This document shows positions 10,952 through 21,514 of a stretch of DNA of 64,000 bases, one piece after another. Positions within the stretch are counted from its first letter, which is position 1; each line of letters opens with the position of its first letter. The position numbers and the translations under genes are program-made. The stretch spans positions 5,952,001 to 6,016,000 of the forward strand of contig OY754465.1 of assembly GCA_963575645.1 (NCBI GenBank). Direction: 5' to 3'. Source of the stretch: Xanthostigma xanthostigma. Its lineage: Eukaryota; Arthropoda; Insecta; Raphidioptera; Raphidiidae. Below the pieces are notes generated by a model. That model searched no databases. It had not been told where the DNA came from and was given only the letters and a program-made list of their open reading frames with translations.

Positions 10952-11142
10952 AAACGCCACAAATTATAGTACGTGCCGAAGAAGTTCTGCTTGTTGTGTT
11001 AGTTCTAATGATTTGGGTGGCCGCAATAGCGCTGTTCATTAACCGGTGGGGGAAAATACGGATGTTGGAGCCGTATCAACCCAAGTTTCAGCAAGCACAC
11101 CGGCCGAGCTGCCCCATTGCTGTCGACACAGCGGTTAATACG
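10952..11142 (+). CDS. FNDC4/FNDC5-like membrane protein, transmembrane exon
   Basis: A pyrimidine tract followed by ACAG precedes the exon; a GTAAAT donor follows at 11143. The exon starts with two bases of a split codon and ends on a codon boundary, so it is phase 0 to the exon at 28417. It encodes about 63 residues: a short outer segment, EEVLLVVLVLMIWVAAIALF as a single membrane span, then a basic cytoplasmic stretch RWGKIRMLEPYQP. The pattern EVL...W...IALF...R...I...EP matches the anchor of vertebrate FNDC4/FNDC5 (membrane proteins with one extracellular fibronectin III domain; FNDC5 is the irisin precursor). The FN3 exons are not recognised in the window and should lie upstream. Identity as this family is inferred by eye; a search with the residues would confirm it. 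Confidence 0.8.
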
Positions 11143-11464
11143 GTAAATAATAATAAAAAAAAACTATATACTTTTACTACATACCGAGCATAGGAATAAA
11201 ATCGCAATCAAACCATTAGGGTGCAAATATATACTTCGGTCTTTTTTAAGTCGTTATAGCTCGTTGGTTCTGATTGGCTAACATCATAGATAAAGACAAG
11301 ACTTTTGATAAAGAGAGATATACTCGATGCTAATATGTATATATAATATATATTGCCGGAATAGCCAAGGAATTACTTCGAAAAAACAGACACAGATATA
11401 TTTTCGATACGCTTTATTGCCTTCGCTCACCGCACATTGAGTAAATAGCCAATTTTCTATAATA

Positions 11465-11851
11465 TCGTCGTTGGTTCTATATTATAGCTATTACGTGCAT
11501 AGTTGGTAGGTTTTACGTTTTTTAAATGAAAAGATTCAGGAAACGGAGCTCTATACACTAGTAATACCTCCAAATTAATTTTACAGTAACCAACAAGGGG
11601 AAGTAACTCTTATGTGAAAAGTTGTATCAAATAATTCCTCCCATGTGCCAATAAATCCGAAATTAACGTTAAACATTTTTTTAAGAAATTACTTCGTCTT
11701 AATTAAACACGTATAGTGAAGATAAGTATGAATTAGTAATATATCTCTGAAATTGCTAGTTCTTACCATCCATTGCTGAAATAATCACTTTTTGGCCTTT
11801 CCTGAAAATTTTACTTTTTGCACATAAGAGGTATTACAGAACCAACGACGA
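11465..11851. mobile_element. TA-flanked MITE, TCGTCGTTGGTTCT ends, copy 1
   Basis: Begins TCGTCGTTGGTTCT and ends with its inverse AGAACCAACGACGA, flanked by TA on both sides, as for Tc1/mariner-superfamily insertions. About 387 bases, non-coding. An inverse copy lies at 58919-59291. Confidence 0.75.
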
Positions 11852-11982
11852 TATAATAATTATTATTATATAATATGAAAAAAACACATTTTACTATGTA
11901 CGGAACTGTCAGGATTTCAGTTCTATATTACTTATTAATAATAACATTTGTATATATTAGATATCGTGTCCATCGAGATAAT

Positions 11983-12530
11983 TATAAATAAAAAATCGCA
12001 GGATTGTGGACAAATATTAGATTTATTAATTGTACGACGTTTCGTCTATAAATTTAGACTTTTTCAAGTACAAGTTGAAAATTATTAAAACAATAATATT
12101 ATGAAAATAAACATTAATTACTAACCATAGCAATTAACAAATACTAGATAAAGAGTCTAATTGGAAGAAACGTAATATCAGTGAAATGTGTTTTATTAGA
12201 TAAAACAATTCTATTAATTATAGAACAGACACTCAAAATTTAAGTGGTCAGTACAACTATATTATGAAATTGAACTAACTTTCGAATTTTTATTAATTTT
12301 TATTTTTATTGTTTAAAAACATTTATAGATTACTTGTTGCCATGTTTTTGTCTTATGTACCTTAACTTTTGTTAATTGCTATGGTTAGTAATTAATGTTT
12401 ATTTTCATAATTATTGTTTTAATAATTTTCAACTTGTACTTGAAAAAGTCTAAGTTTATAGACGAAACGTCGTACAATTAATAAATCTAATATAATTTTG
12501 TCCACAATCCTGCGATTTTTTATTTATATT
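11983..12530. mobile_element. Fold-back element with about 160-bp arms and hairpin-CGAAACG motif
   Basis: The left arm (about 11983-12140) and right arm (about 12368-12530) are inverse copies, each carrying AAATCGCAGGATTGTGGAC at the outer edge. In the right arm CTTGAAAAA leads into a perfect stem GTCTA-AGTTTA-TAGAC followed by GAAACGTCGTAC (12448-12475); the left arm has the mirror. The central 230 bases are non-coding. Confidence 0.75.
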
Positions 12531-12694
12531 TATTATTATTTAGATATTTTAAAAACGGTTTTGTTTTTTAGTGTCAAATTAATCGCTTGATTTTAGAAGT
12601 ACTTTTAATGTTAATGTTTTAATCATCTTTCATAGAAAATTAATCTATTTGTATATATGTCCGTATTCATGCACACTGCCATTGTTTTAATATA

Positions 12695-13324
12695 CAGGGT
12701 AATTCGGAAAGAAATGTCAATATTTTGGGTACGTATTCGGGGACCCAAAATAAACATAGAAGTTCCTATAAACATGGATCCTATTCTCAACCGTTACAGA
12801 GATATAGGGGTAAACAAAATAATTGTCTTCATAGAGCGACCCGAACTATTCATCAGACAGCTTTGTGTTTAGAAGGAAACGGCGGCATTTTTGAAAACTA
12901 TAAAACCTATAGCCTACCTGTTATAAAAGTTTTAATTTGATTATTTTTGTGTAGGTACCCTTATATTTCTGTAACAGTTGAGAATAGGCAAAACTTTGAT
13001 TAACGTCTGATTAGAACTCTTCAATAAATAAAATTATCGACCAATTTAAAACAATCTTTCACGAATTTCATTAAAAATAAATAGACACTAAATATTAATT
13101 ATTTTTTTTATATTTTTAGATCCGTTCTGAAGAAGGTCCAAATCCGAATCGAAACGTTAATGTATTAATTATATTTTTTGTTAATATATTGTCTGAAAAA
13201 TTGGTCGATAATTTTATTTATTGAAGAGTTGAGAATAGGACTCATATTTGTAGGAACTTTTATGTTTATTTTGGGTTCCCGAATACATACCTAAATTATT
13301 GACATTTCCTTCTGAATCACCCTG
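12695..13324. mobile_element. Mariner-like MITE (CAGGGT ends) split by another insertion
   Basis: Terminal inverted repeats of about 95 bases start CAGGGTAATTCGGAAAG on the left and end CTTCTGAATCACCCTG on the right, with TA on both sides (12693-12694, 13325-13326). The open frames in its left arm come from the repeat and have no domain. The right arm is interrupted at 12989-13226 by a second element. Confidence 0.82.
12989..13226 (+). mobile_element. Hairpin-CGAAACG fold-back element inserted in a MITE, 13-bp duplication
   Basis: The insertion is bounded by the direct duplication AGTTGAGAATAGG (12976-12988 and 13227-13239), which occurs only once in the undisturbed opposite arm of the host MITE, so the boundaries are sure. 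Inside, AATAAATAAAATTATCGACC is mirrored by its inverse near 13201-13222. The centre reads CTGAAGAAGG ... CGAAACGTTAATG. A duplication of this length is unlike cut-and-paste DNA transposons and fits target-primed retroposition. Same family as 61018-61420. Confidence 0.8.
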
Positions 13325-13329
13325 TATAT

Positions 13330-13880
13330 TTAATATTCATCAAATATGTAATTTAATTATAGTACTTTTTTTGTTACGCTAAACAATCTGATATCCCGGC
13401 AGTTAGTAATTATGATTATTTTTCATGCAATTAAGCAATATACGTAGGTATTATATTATAAACTAACATGGTTTTTAACACGCAAACGAAGCTTAGAAAC
13501 GCATGCATGGAATTATCAAATAAACAATTTTTTGTTAGAAAATTACAAGCCAGTTGAAATATTCCCTTTTCTCGTGTTTTTAAGAGTTCAATTTAGATAA
13601 GTTAGTTTTTTAATTATTAGAAACTAAAACTGCCTCTTAACATATTATACTAACATAATTGTTTTCTTTTATTTAAACAATTAAAGGGCTGCTCAATATC
13701 TGATCTTCGAAGGGTAAGTTTGTATATTTAAAAAAAATAATATAGAAAAAATAGCAATGTTCAGGACTATACATTTTGAAAAATATCATATTTACACTGC
13801 TCAAATAAAATTAATGATTGAATTCATATCAATTAAATTAATTTAAATATCAGTTTTACGCCCACATTTATTTGAAGGAA
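13330..13880. other. No gene recognised
   Basis: AT-rich; no open frame, terminal repeat or RNA signal that I can support. Confidence 0.35.
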
Positions 13881-13881
13881 A

Positions 13882-14041
13882 TTTATTTGGTTGAGGAACA
13901 ATTTAAAGAAGCAGCTTTACCACCGTCTCGCTTGTGGCCGACGTTTCGAAAATTATATTTTCATCCTCAAAGCCTCAATACAAGTTTAGATATGGTAAAT
14001 TGTACTAGTTTCTTTGAATTGTTCCTAAACCAAATATATTA
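13882..14041 (-). mobile_element. Small fold-back element with hairpin-CGAAACG motif
   Basis: ATTTGGTTGAGGAACAATTT and its inverse (GAATTGTTCCTAAACCAAAT) bound about 160 bases. The minus strand has GAGGATGAAAAT, a loop, ATTTTCGAAACGTCGGC, the same architecture (stem directly followed by CGAAACG) seen in four other element families here. Confidence 0.55.
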
Positions 14042-14341
14042 GTTGGAATAAACCAATTGTAACAACTGTCCGCGTTTATATTTTTTCTATAATTTGTTGC
14101 TATTATATGTTCTGCGTTAAATACTAAGAAAGAAGGATTTTATTGCGACTTTTTTCCGTGTAGGATAAAAAAATGACATAAAATGCCTTTATCTAATACC
14201 TGTTAAATTAATTAGTTCAATAAATCTTGTACCCGTCTATATTTTTTCTATTTAATTTTATTTATTTACGTTGGTATGTCTGACATCTTACATAGGTTGA
14301 ATATAAATTATATATGTTAGTTTAATATCAATTATTATTAT

Positions 14342-15042
14342 GGTGTCCGACCGAAGGTCGATTTCTTTATCGGCGATCGCCACAACCTTCGGCCGGGTTC
14401 CATGATTCTTGATCCGATATATCCCCGAAAAAATATCCTCGGACAAAATATCCCTTTATCGTTCACCCTGGAATTGTTTTTTTTTAAAACTCCCCCTTTC
14501 ACCCTTCCCGTTTCACTGCGAAACAATTCGCATACCCCTTTATCGTTCACCCTGGAATTGTTTTTTTTAAACTCCCCCTTTAACCCGTCCTGTTTCACTG
14601 CGAAACAATTCGCATACCCCTTTATTGTTCACCCCGGAATTACAATTCTCATACCTCTTTATCGTTCACCTCGGAATTACAATTCGCAAGCCCCTTTATG
14701 GCCGGGGATATTTTGTCGGAGGATCAAGACGCCTGATACGCTTCGGCCGAAGCCGAAAACTTAAAAACCCTAAGAAATTCAGTTTAAATTGGCTACAACT
14801 GCTACAAGCTAATATAAATGATTTTAAATTGAAGGTTTACATTGACTACATAATATAAAAAGGTAATTTTAATCATCTTTAGAAGTCGCCACGTCCATCG
14901 CGCTCTCGCTCATTCGTAACAGTTCGTTCAATTTCGGTGCTTGCTAGAAACCTTCGGCTTCGGGCAAAACTTCGATCCATTTTGATCGAAGCCGAAGGTC
15001 TCGCCGAAGGTGGCCCAAAGCCGAAGCTTCATTAGGACACTA
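14342..15042. mobile_element. DNA transposon relic with CCGAAG subterminal repeats
   Basis: Ends GGTGTCCGACCGAAGG and CCGAAGCTTCATTAGGACAC are imperfect inverted repeats, flanked by ATTATTAT and ATTACTAT (7 of 8 match). GCCGAAG/CTTCGGC words cluster at both ends (14350-14400, 14738-14760, 14948-15030), as hAT-type subterminal transposase sites do. The middle holds a minisatellite (14455-14700). No transposase was seen. The class is inferred. Confidence 0.55.
14455..14700 (+). repeat. Minisatellite of CCCCTTTATCGTTCACC units
   Basis: Two units of about 90 bases (ATCGTTCACCCTGGAATTG ... CACTGCGAAACAATTCGCAT) are followed by shorter units of about 45 bases with TTCACCCCGGAATTACAATT. The 120-codon frame across it (repeated S-F-T-L-E-L-F-F) is a translation of the repeat, not a gene. 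Confidence 0.75.
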
Positions 15043-15049
15043 ATTACTA

Positions 15050-15505
15050 TTCAACTGAAGATACTTACTTGTAACAGAGAGCCACTGAAAAAAGAAAGCT
15101 TGAGTGTTTGGACATAAAATTGCTATGAAAATAAAAACAGATTAAAAACAATATGTTTTACTTAAAAAATAATATGGTATTACGCAGGAGAAATTATTCA
15201 AACAATAACATTTACAACAGCTTTAAAAAGGTCGAGCTGAGCTTGTGCTGGTAATTTATGAGATTCTGAAAATTTCGTTTTACGTAAAAAAAGCAATTTT
15301 TCAGACTGTACGAGATGTTTATTTAGGTTATATAGGATTATGTACGGACGTACAGCATTTTGTATCACAAGAGATATATCTTTTATCTCTTAGTGCATTT
15401 ACATTCAATAATGCTTATTTTTCACAAAAGATTTATTGGATCTATTGCAAAAACCTTGTATTCTCGATTAACATAAAATTGTTAGTCCAGTCAAAATAGA
15501 CAAAA
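15050..15505. other. No gene recognised
   Basis: An 84-codon frame at 15245-15499 is AT-driven and shows no domain. No other feature was identified. Confidence 0.35.
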
Positions 15506-15510
15506 AATAG

Positions 15511-16075
15511 TGGTAGGTTTACAATAATTCGCATAGAGCTGAAAATTGGTACAGGTCTTTGGTTCACAAATGAAATAATGCTAAAAAAAACATTCAAGGT
15601 CAAAGGTTAAAAGTATCAGTTTTTTGCAATTTTCTCGTGAACGGTAAATGTTATCTAAAAATAGGTCAGACAAAAGTTGTAGATCATGCAATTGTCTACA
15701 AAAACTGTTCTTACATTTTTTTCCTTACGAATCACCATTCTTTTAAAATGGCGATTTCATACATCGAAAATACTAATATGCATATTAATATTTAACGTTA
15801 TGTTTGATAAATGCGTTCAGTACGTACATAGACATTTTGATCCCATATCTCAGGAATAGTGATTCGTAGAAAAAAATATATAAGAACAGTTTTTGTGGAC
15901 AATTGCATGATCTACAACTTTTGTCTGACCTATTTTTAGATAACATTTAACGTTTACGAGCAAAATGCAAAAAAAAACAATACGTTTGACCTTGAATAAA
16001 TTTTGAAGCAGATAGGATCTGTGGAGACTTTTGATATTTTATTTTCAGCGCTATGCGAATTATAGTAGGTAAATT
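15511..16075. mobile_element. Long fold-back element, copy 1 (about 250-bp arms)
   Basis: Left arm (15511-15780) and right arm (15830-16075) are inverse copies with point differences; landmarks are AATTCGCATAGAGCTGAAAA at the outer end and GATCATGCAATTGTCTAC in the middle of each arm. The centre is ATATGCATATTAA. The relative at 20267-22400 has two later insertions. Confidence 0.75.
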
Positions 16076-16106
16076 GAAATGTTTATTTTATGTTCTGGAA
16101 TAGTAC

Positions 16107-16437
16107 CTATATTGTGCAACTAGTGCGACAATGCCGCACGAGTTGCACATACTATTGTTTATTACGAATTAAGTTAAATTAAAATTGTATTACGAATTAA
16201 AAAAATAAATAAGAAGTAATAAAAATTAAAATTAAATCATTAAAAAGTTGAAAATTCAGTTAAAATTGTTATTGTATTAGTAACTATGGTAGCTCTGAAT
16301 TTGCGTGCGGCAAACAATAATTTCAGTGCGACAAATAAAGTTTCCGCACGCAAATGAAAATAGCTACTTTTTAACCGTAACAGCGTGCGTAAACATACCA
16401 CTTTTTCCGCATGAGTAATAAAAAATTTATTTAAATA
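16107..16437 (+). repeat. Interspersed repeat with a terminal hairpin, copy 1
   Basis: Starts with a strong stem-loop at 16114-16148: GTGCAACTAGTGCG, loop, CGCACGAGTTGCAC. The rest is AT-rich until TTGCGTGCGGCAAAC and its partner GTTTCCGCACGCAAAT near 16300-16355. The sequence is near-identical to 24537-24850 in the same orientation; fragments occur at about 350-395 and 33165-33242. Class unknown. Confidence 0.7.
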
Positions 16438-16439
16438 GT

Positions 16440-16860
16440 GACATTTTTATACTAAAATGAACATTAATGAATTATAAGGCAATTTTGTAATAAATCATGT
16501 AAAATAATAAGCTTTCATTGCCGTTGTGTTCATGCAACGGATATACAACGTAGAAACATTGTCTTTTCTTAACGGACTACCATAAATTATGTTTATTTTA
16601 AAGGAAACAATAGTCCCCTATCTTAATTTTTAGTGCATTAACTTTTGGCAAATATACACTTCCATAGTTATCGTACGAAAGTGGACATAATATAATGAAC
16701 GAAGGTGGTATATATTATAGGCTCAGCTGTTCATTTTTATGGTTATAGGAAAATTATACAGTCAAATTATGTTCCCTTCGAATTGGATCATTACATTATA
16801 ATATCAAAAATGTTTTACTGAAACGACTTTTTGTGACTTCAGAGTCGGTCCTAGAACGCG
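16440..16860. other. No gene recognised
   Basis: AT-rich sequence with no recognised element. Confidence 0.35.
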
Positions 16861-17211
16861 GTTATACAGTCTGTTCAACGATAGTTGTAACAGTGGATAA
16901 TTCATGTATCCTATTAGACGCAAGAAAAGTTTAAATAGATTTTTGTTCAACTCGAAATTTACTATCGGAAACTGCTGAGGTATATTTTTTTTTATTTGTA
17001 CTTCATAAGTTTACATAAGAAAAAATTCGAGAAAAACATTATCAATTATTTTCCATAGTACTCCACACGTGTGTAAATATTAATAATAAATAATTACTGT
17101 CTGTTTAACTAATCAATTACGTTTTTCTCTAATATTTTCTTATGTAACCCTAAAGCAATTATATATGAATATATTGAGAAACAAATGGAGATTTCGAAAA
17201 TGAAAAAAAAA

Positions 17212-17645
17212 AATAAATAATAATAATAATGCGTTTAACGTCCGTTTCTCGACTTTATGCCATTACAGACGCCATTCACACCATTACTATTTTTTTTCTA
17301 CCACACTTCCCATTATTTTCTACAATTTTTAAACTTCAACTTAATTAACAGCAATGGGCGAATGAAGCATTTTTTAGAAAATTAGGATAAGGAAGGCAAA
17401 TTTTGAACATAAGAGTTTGACAGGTAATCGGCCATGGTCTTGAATAAGGAACCATCTCGATATTTATCTGGAATTATTGAGGGAAACTATGGAAAACCTC
17501 AACAAGATGGCTGGTACAGTAATTACCGGTTCTCGGCAAGAGGCATCAGGAAAAAGTCCCAGCCACATCTGCCCCCGTCGGGATTCGAATCCGGTACCTC
17601 CCGAATGCGAGTCTAGTGCTCTGACCGCTACGCCACCCCGCTCGG
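17212..17645 (-). mobile_element. tRNA-derived SINE, copy 3
   Basis: Best preserved of the three copies: minus-strand head with box A (GGTGGCGTAGCGGTCAGAG) and box B (GGATTCGAATCCCG), body, and an (ATT)n tail at 17212-17229. TGAAAAAAAAA flanks both sides (17201-17211 and 17646-17656), consistent with a target-site duplication. It lies inside the loop of the MITE at 16865-18532. Confidence 0.88.
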
Positions 17646-17792
17646 TGAAAAAAAAATGTTGCCATTTGAAAAAGAAAATGCATATGTACACTTCGGTTTG
17701 AGTGTGAAATACAAAAACAGACACCTCAGCAGTTTTCGATAGTAAATTTTGAGTTGAACAAAAAACTAGTTAATTCTTCTTTTTTTTGTATA

Positions 17793-18480
17793 CAGCGTGT
17801 CCACGCAAGTTCTTTACAAATGGAATTTTTTTTTATTAATTATTGGAGCAAAAATTTTTTTCTGTGGAAAAGTTCTGCTTCGTCCAAAACCTCTAAAACA
17901 CCAAAGAAAATTTTTGTCGGCCTAAAGTTATACGAGGGAAATCAAAAAGTTTTATTTTACTAAAGCCAGATCACACGATTTGACACCCCTAGATTATTTC
18001 CTCTGGGACTATCTAAAGAAAATGGTGTACTCTGAAAGACCTTTTCAAGATATTGATCAATTGGAAAGGATTATCACCGAAAAAATCCATCAAATTCCTT
18101 CTAGAATGATTCGAAATTCAGTGAGTCAATGACGGATTTTGGAAGGAGAACCGTTCTTTGTATGGAGAGAGATGAAGGATATGTTGAATTCTGATTTACA
18201 ATTATGAATAAATAATTACTTAGAAGTTAGTTATGTTATTATTTTAAATTAAATTTGATTATGTAACTAATTGTACGAAAATCTTGAATATCACAGATAA
18301 TTTTTATTTTTAGTCAAATAAAACTTTTTGATTTCCCTCGTATAACTTTAGGCCGAAGAAAATTTTCTTTGGTGTTTTAGAGGTTTTGGACGAAGCAGAA
18401 CTTTTCCAGCTAAAAAAATTTTTGCTTCTAGAATTAACAAAAAAAAATTTCATTTGTAAAGAACTTCCGTGGGCACGCTG
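17793..18480 (+). mobile_element. Tc1/mariner-superfamily element with long inverted repeats
   Basis: Inverted repeats of about 180 bases begin CAGCGTGTCCACGCAAG and end CTTCCGTGGGCACGCTG, with TA on both sides (17791-17792 and 18481-18482). Each arm contains the phrase CGAGGGAAATCAAAAAG or its inverse. Between the arms lies the C-terminal third of a transposase (17965-18207). It is inserted in the right arm of the MITE at 16865-18532. Confidence 0.82.
17965..18207 (+). pseudogene. Transposase C-terminal fragment (DDE/D, IS630-Tc1-mariner type)
   Basis: In frame the segment reads ARSHDLTPLDYFLWDYLKK and onwards to a stop at 18205-18207, with one internal TGA at 18130-18132. The motif L-T-P-L-D-Y-F-L-W holds the third catalytic acidic residue of this superfamily; the usual preceding ARSPD is ARSHD here. 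The first two catalytic aspartates and the N-terminal DNA-binding domain are absent, so it cannot act by itself. Confidence 0.8.
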
Positions 18481-18654
18481 TATAGTAGAATACGCGAATT
18501 ATTCACTGTTACCACGTTCGGCGAACACACTATATAATAAGTAGACACCTAGCATTTACCATAAAGCAACAATTACATTTTTTAGAGAATTGTTTAACAC
18601 ATGACAAAAAATATAAAGGATTCAATTCTCACACTATATTAAATCAAAAATTAA

Positions 18655-18735
18655 CTGTCGTGGGCACTGTAGAGTAATGTAACTCAGCCAACGCGAAATT
18701 GGTTGTTTCGGGTTCAAGTCCCGACAGCGACATTT
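18655..18735 (+). tRNA. tRNA-like sequence, probable pseudogene
   Basis: A perfect T-arm TCGGGTTCAAGTCCCGA is followed by CAGCGAC, whose last four bases pair with GTCG at the start (about 18658). A CCAA-CGCGAAA-TTGG hairpin sits where the anticodon arm should be, but position 33 is not T and the D-arm (box A) is poor. A decayed tRNA or SINE head is more likely than a working gene. Confidence 0.5.
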
Positions 18736-18739
18736 AAAT

Positions 18740-19560
18740 TTTTCTTATATATATGTCTTCTAAAAAATATTATGACGATAACCGTTTAATATTATTATGC
18801 TTTCACTAATTCAGTGAAAAAATATTGTGTAACTGGAATCTAATCGTAATGATTATTATTAGCCATTATATTAAATTCATTTTGCAGCGCTAATATTATT
18901 AAATATTTACTTTAAACTCTACATCAGCTTTGCCGTCAAGTAAGCGATGGGTTTATTGATTACTTAAAATGAGAATATTATTTCGGCATCAAATATTGTC
19001 AAAACAAATTATTCACTCCAAATCCTTCAGTCAATGTTTTATATTATAAAGTTGATCAAAAGATTTCGAGTTTATGTATTTTGACGCAGGTTTTGATTAT
19101 ATAAACATGGCTGCTCCATTTATTGACGATGACATTCAATTTTAAGTTCTTTACCTGAATAAACGAATTTCTTACAAAGCTCTGTCATGCGCCCCTTATC
19201 TTATATTAATATCGCGAATATGTGCAAAAAAAATGTAGGAAATGCGTCTATATATTACAGTTACATTAAAACGACAATTTAAAAATATACAGATGATTTT
19301 TAAGTTGATTCTTTTTTTAACAGCGTTTAGAAATCAAATAGACGAACAAATATTTCAAGTAATATTTTTATCAAAACTTAAAAATTTATCCATTTCCTAA
19401 TCCTGAAATAATAAAATCGTCAACAAATGCAAGAATCTAAGAAGTTTCACTTCTAACGCGCGAGTGTCTCAAGTACATACACACACGCACACAGACTTCT
19501 TTTAAAAAGTGTGTAAAAATATTGTAGTGACCTTCAAACGTAAAAATATTTTGATTTATA
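18740..19560. other. No gene recognised
   Basis: AT-rich. A pair AAGAAGTTTCACTTCT near 19438 forms a small palindrome. Nothing else can be supported. Confidence 0.35.
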
Positions 19561-19569
19561 TTTTCTGGA

Positions 19570-20010
19570 CAATTACAATACGGATTTAAAAGGTTCGGAA
19601 GCTAGTCTCAAACAGCATCGCAAAGGCACATTTTAGAGCCGTTGAGACTCCCACCACCTCCCAGCTACATGCACGGAACGTGCGCCCGTCAGTGATTGGC
19701 CGTGATCGCTCGTTGCCTTTGTCACTTGTCGCTTTCCTGCTTTAAAGTACAGTCGAGTACGCTATTGTCAAGTTGTTATTGTTATCTTAGTTTTGTTGAG
19801 TTGCGAGTTTGTAGTTTTTAAACACATTGCGCAAGCCCGCATTCGCATCTAACTTCCGAGCCTTTTAGATTCGTGGCGCGTATTGTACAATAACTTCCCA
19901 AAGTACTGGAAAGTTAATAATAACAGTCAATTTCAGTTTGAACATTTCTACTTTGATGTAAAAATGAAGACAGAACGAGCTGAAGAAGTACAACCTAACA
20001 TTTAAGTAGC
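19570..20010. promoter_or_regulatory. GC-richer block with promoter-like composition (tentative)
   Basis: Base composition is clearly less AT-biased than the neighbours, with GTCAGTGATTGGCC (an inverted CCAAT box) near 19690 and several CG dinucleotides. It ends shortly before a 13-codon frame beginning ATGAAGACAGAACGAGC at about 19963. It could be an internal promoter of the FNDC-like gene, the 5' end of a retroelement, or part of a DNA transposon. No TATA box or start site is certain. Confidence 0.25.
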
Positions 20011-20476
20011 GTAGTGTAACAGAATAATAAAATAAAATTTAATCGTGAACTTTTCAGGAAAAGTTTTGCAGTAACAAAGACGGATATTGATTGATAAGAT
20101 CACGAACAATGTTACGCCTGCCACGAAATGGTTCAGTTTTTCAAACTTTTTTTTCATAGACGGGCAACATGAAACAAAAACATTGTATAAAACAGCAACG
20201 GGACTTATGTTTGTTCCGGCTCGGGAAAATAAGATTCCGATCCCGTATTTTTTACATACGTGTAGTATCGGTTTTTTGCACTTTTCTCGTAAATGGTAAA
20301 TGTTATCTAAAAAATAGGTCAGACAAAAATTGTAGATCATGCAATTGTCTACAAAAACTGTTCTTATATTTTTTCCCTACGAATCACTATTCCTGAGATA
20401 TGGGACCAAAATGTCTATGCACGTACTGAACGTATTTATCAAAAATAACGTTAAATATTAGTATGCATATTAATTT

Positions 20477-21514
20477 GATTGCATAGATCATAAAATTCTT
20501 CTATACAAACTGAAGATATACGGTTTTTCTGAGATGAGCCTGAGGTTGATGGAAAGCTATCTCAGTAATAGACAACAAATTACCGTGTTAGACTTGGGCA
20601 AATCAAAAGCTGATTATCTCAAATATGGAGTCCCTCAGGGCTCTATATTGGGTCCTTTGCTTTTTTTGATATATGTAAATGACATTCCAACAGCTGTAAA
20701 TACAGGTAAAGTAGTGTTATTTGCTGATGACACCACCATAATAAACAAAACACATGAATTTGATTCTTTAGTTTCTCAGATGAAAAGCAGTTTTCAAGAG
20801 GCTAGCGAATGGTTTACAATCAATAAATTATGCTTAAATGAAACAAAAACCGATTCACTTATTTTTACTTTAAGAAACCATCCAGATAGCAGAAATGCTA
20901 AACATATAAAGTTTCTAGGCATATATTTAGATTCTACATTGACTTTTGAATATCACATAAATGCAGTGGCAACGAAAGCTTCTAGTCATGTCTATCTTTT
21001 AAAAAATCTGGTAAATGTAGTTGACCATAGTACTGTTAAATTAATATTTCACTCGCTCATTCAAGGGATTCTATTATATGGTATTTTTATATGGGGGCAC
21101 GCACCACAAGCCCAACGCCTTTTTAAAATACAGAGGAAAGCTCTGAGAATTCTGTCAGGCATAAATTACAGAGCTGATGTAAGAGACAAGTTTATTGAGT
21201 ATAACATTATGACTCTCCCCAGCAGATATGTTTATGAATGCTTATTATATGCTAAGACTAATAGTGAAAACTACGATATCCATTCAAATGTGCACAATTA
21301 TACAACCAGGAACAGGCACCACTTAGTTATTGATTTACTAAGACTCAAAAAATCAGAATTTTCGATAAACTTTTTTGCACCCAAGCTATACTCGTATAAT
21401 AAAATTCCAGATCATTATAAATGTATGGAAATAAAAACTTTTAAAAACGCTATAAAGAAATTTCTATGTGAAAACGCGTTCTATAGCATTGAGGAATTTT
21501 TAAATTTTTCTTAA
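20477..21514 (+). pseudogene. LINE ORF2 C-terminal part: reverse transcriptase and tail
   Basis: The frame is open for 345 codons from DCIDHKILLYKLKIYGF (RT domain 3 region) through GVPQGSILGPLLFLIYVNDI and the catalytic FADDT box to the C-terminal FK...KKFL region and a stop. The endonuclease and the first RT blocks are missing. The lack of internal stops suggests a fairly young insertion. The first ATG (20534) is internal to the domain and is not a natural start. Confidence 0.82.

Larger units (their letters stand above)
16865..18532. mobile_element. Outer MITE carrying two nested insertions
   Basis: The left arm 16865-16982 (CAGTCTGTTCAACGATAG through AACTGCTGAGGTA) is mirrored on the right in two pieces, 17726-17790 and 18483-18532. 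The right arm was cut by the mariner-like element at 17793-18480, and a SINE (17212-17645) sits in the loop. TA dinucleotides flank the outer ends. Removing both insertions restores a simple inverted-repeat element of about 530 bases. Confidence 0.75.

Noticed and set aside
14402-14764. 120-codon open frame with repeated S-F-T-L-E-L-F-F segments
   Set aside because: It is the translation of the minisatellite at 14455-14700; frames with the same repeats exist on other strands.
20534-21514. LINE frame as a host reverse-transcriptase gene
   Set aside because: Begins inside the RT domain without an upstream exon, ends with a LINE-type 3' UTR and sits inside another transposon.
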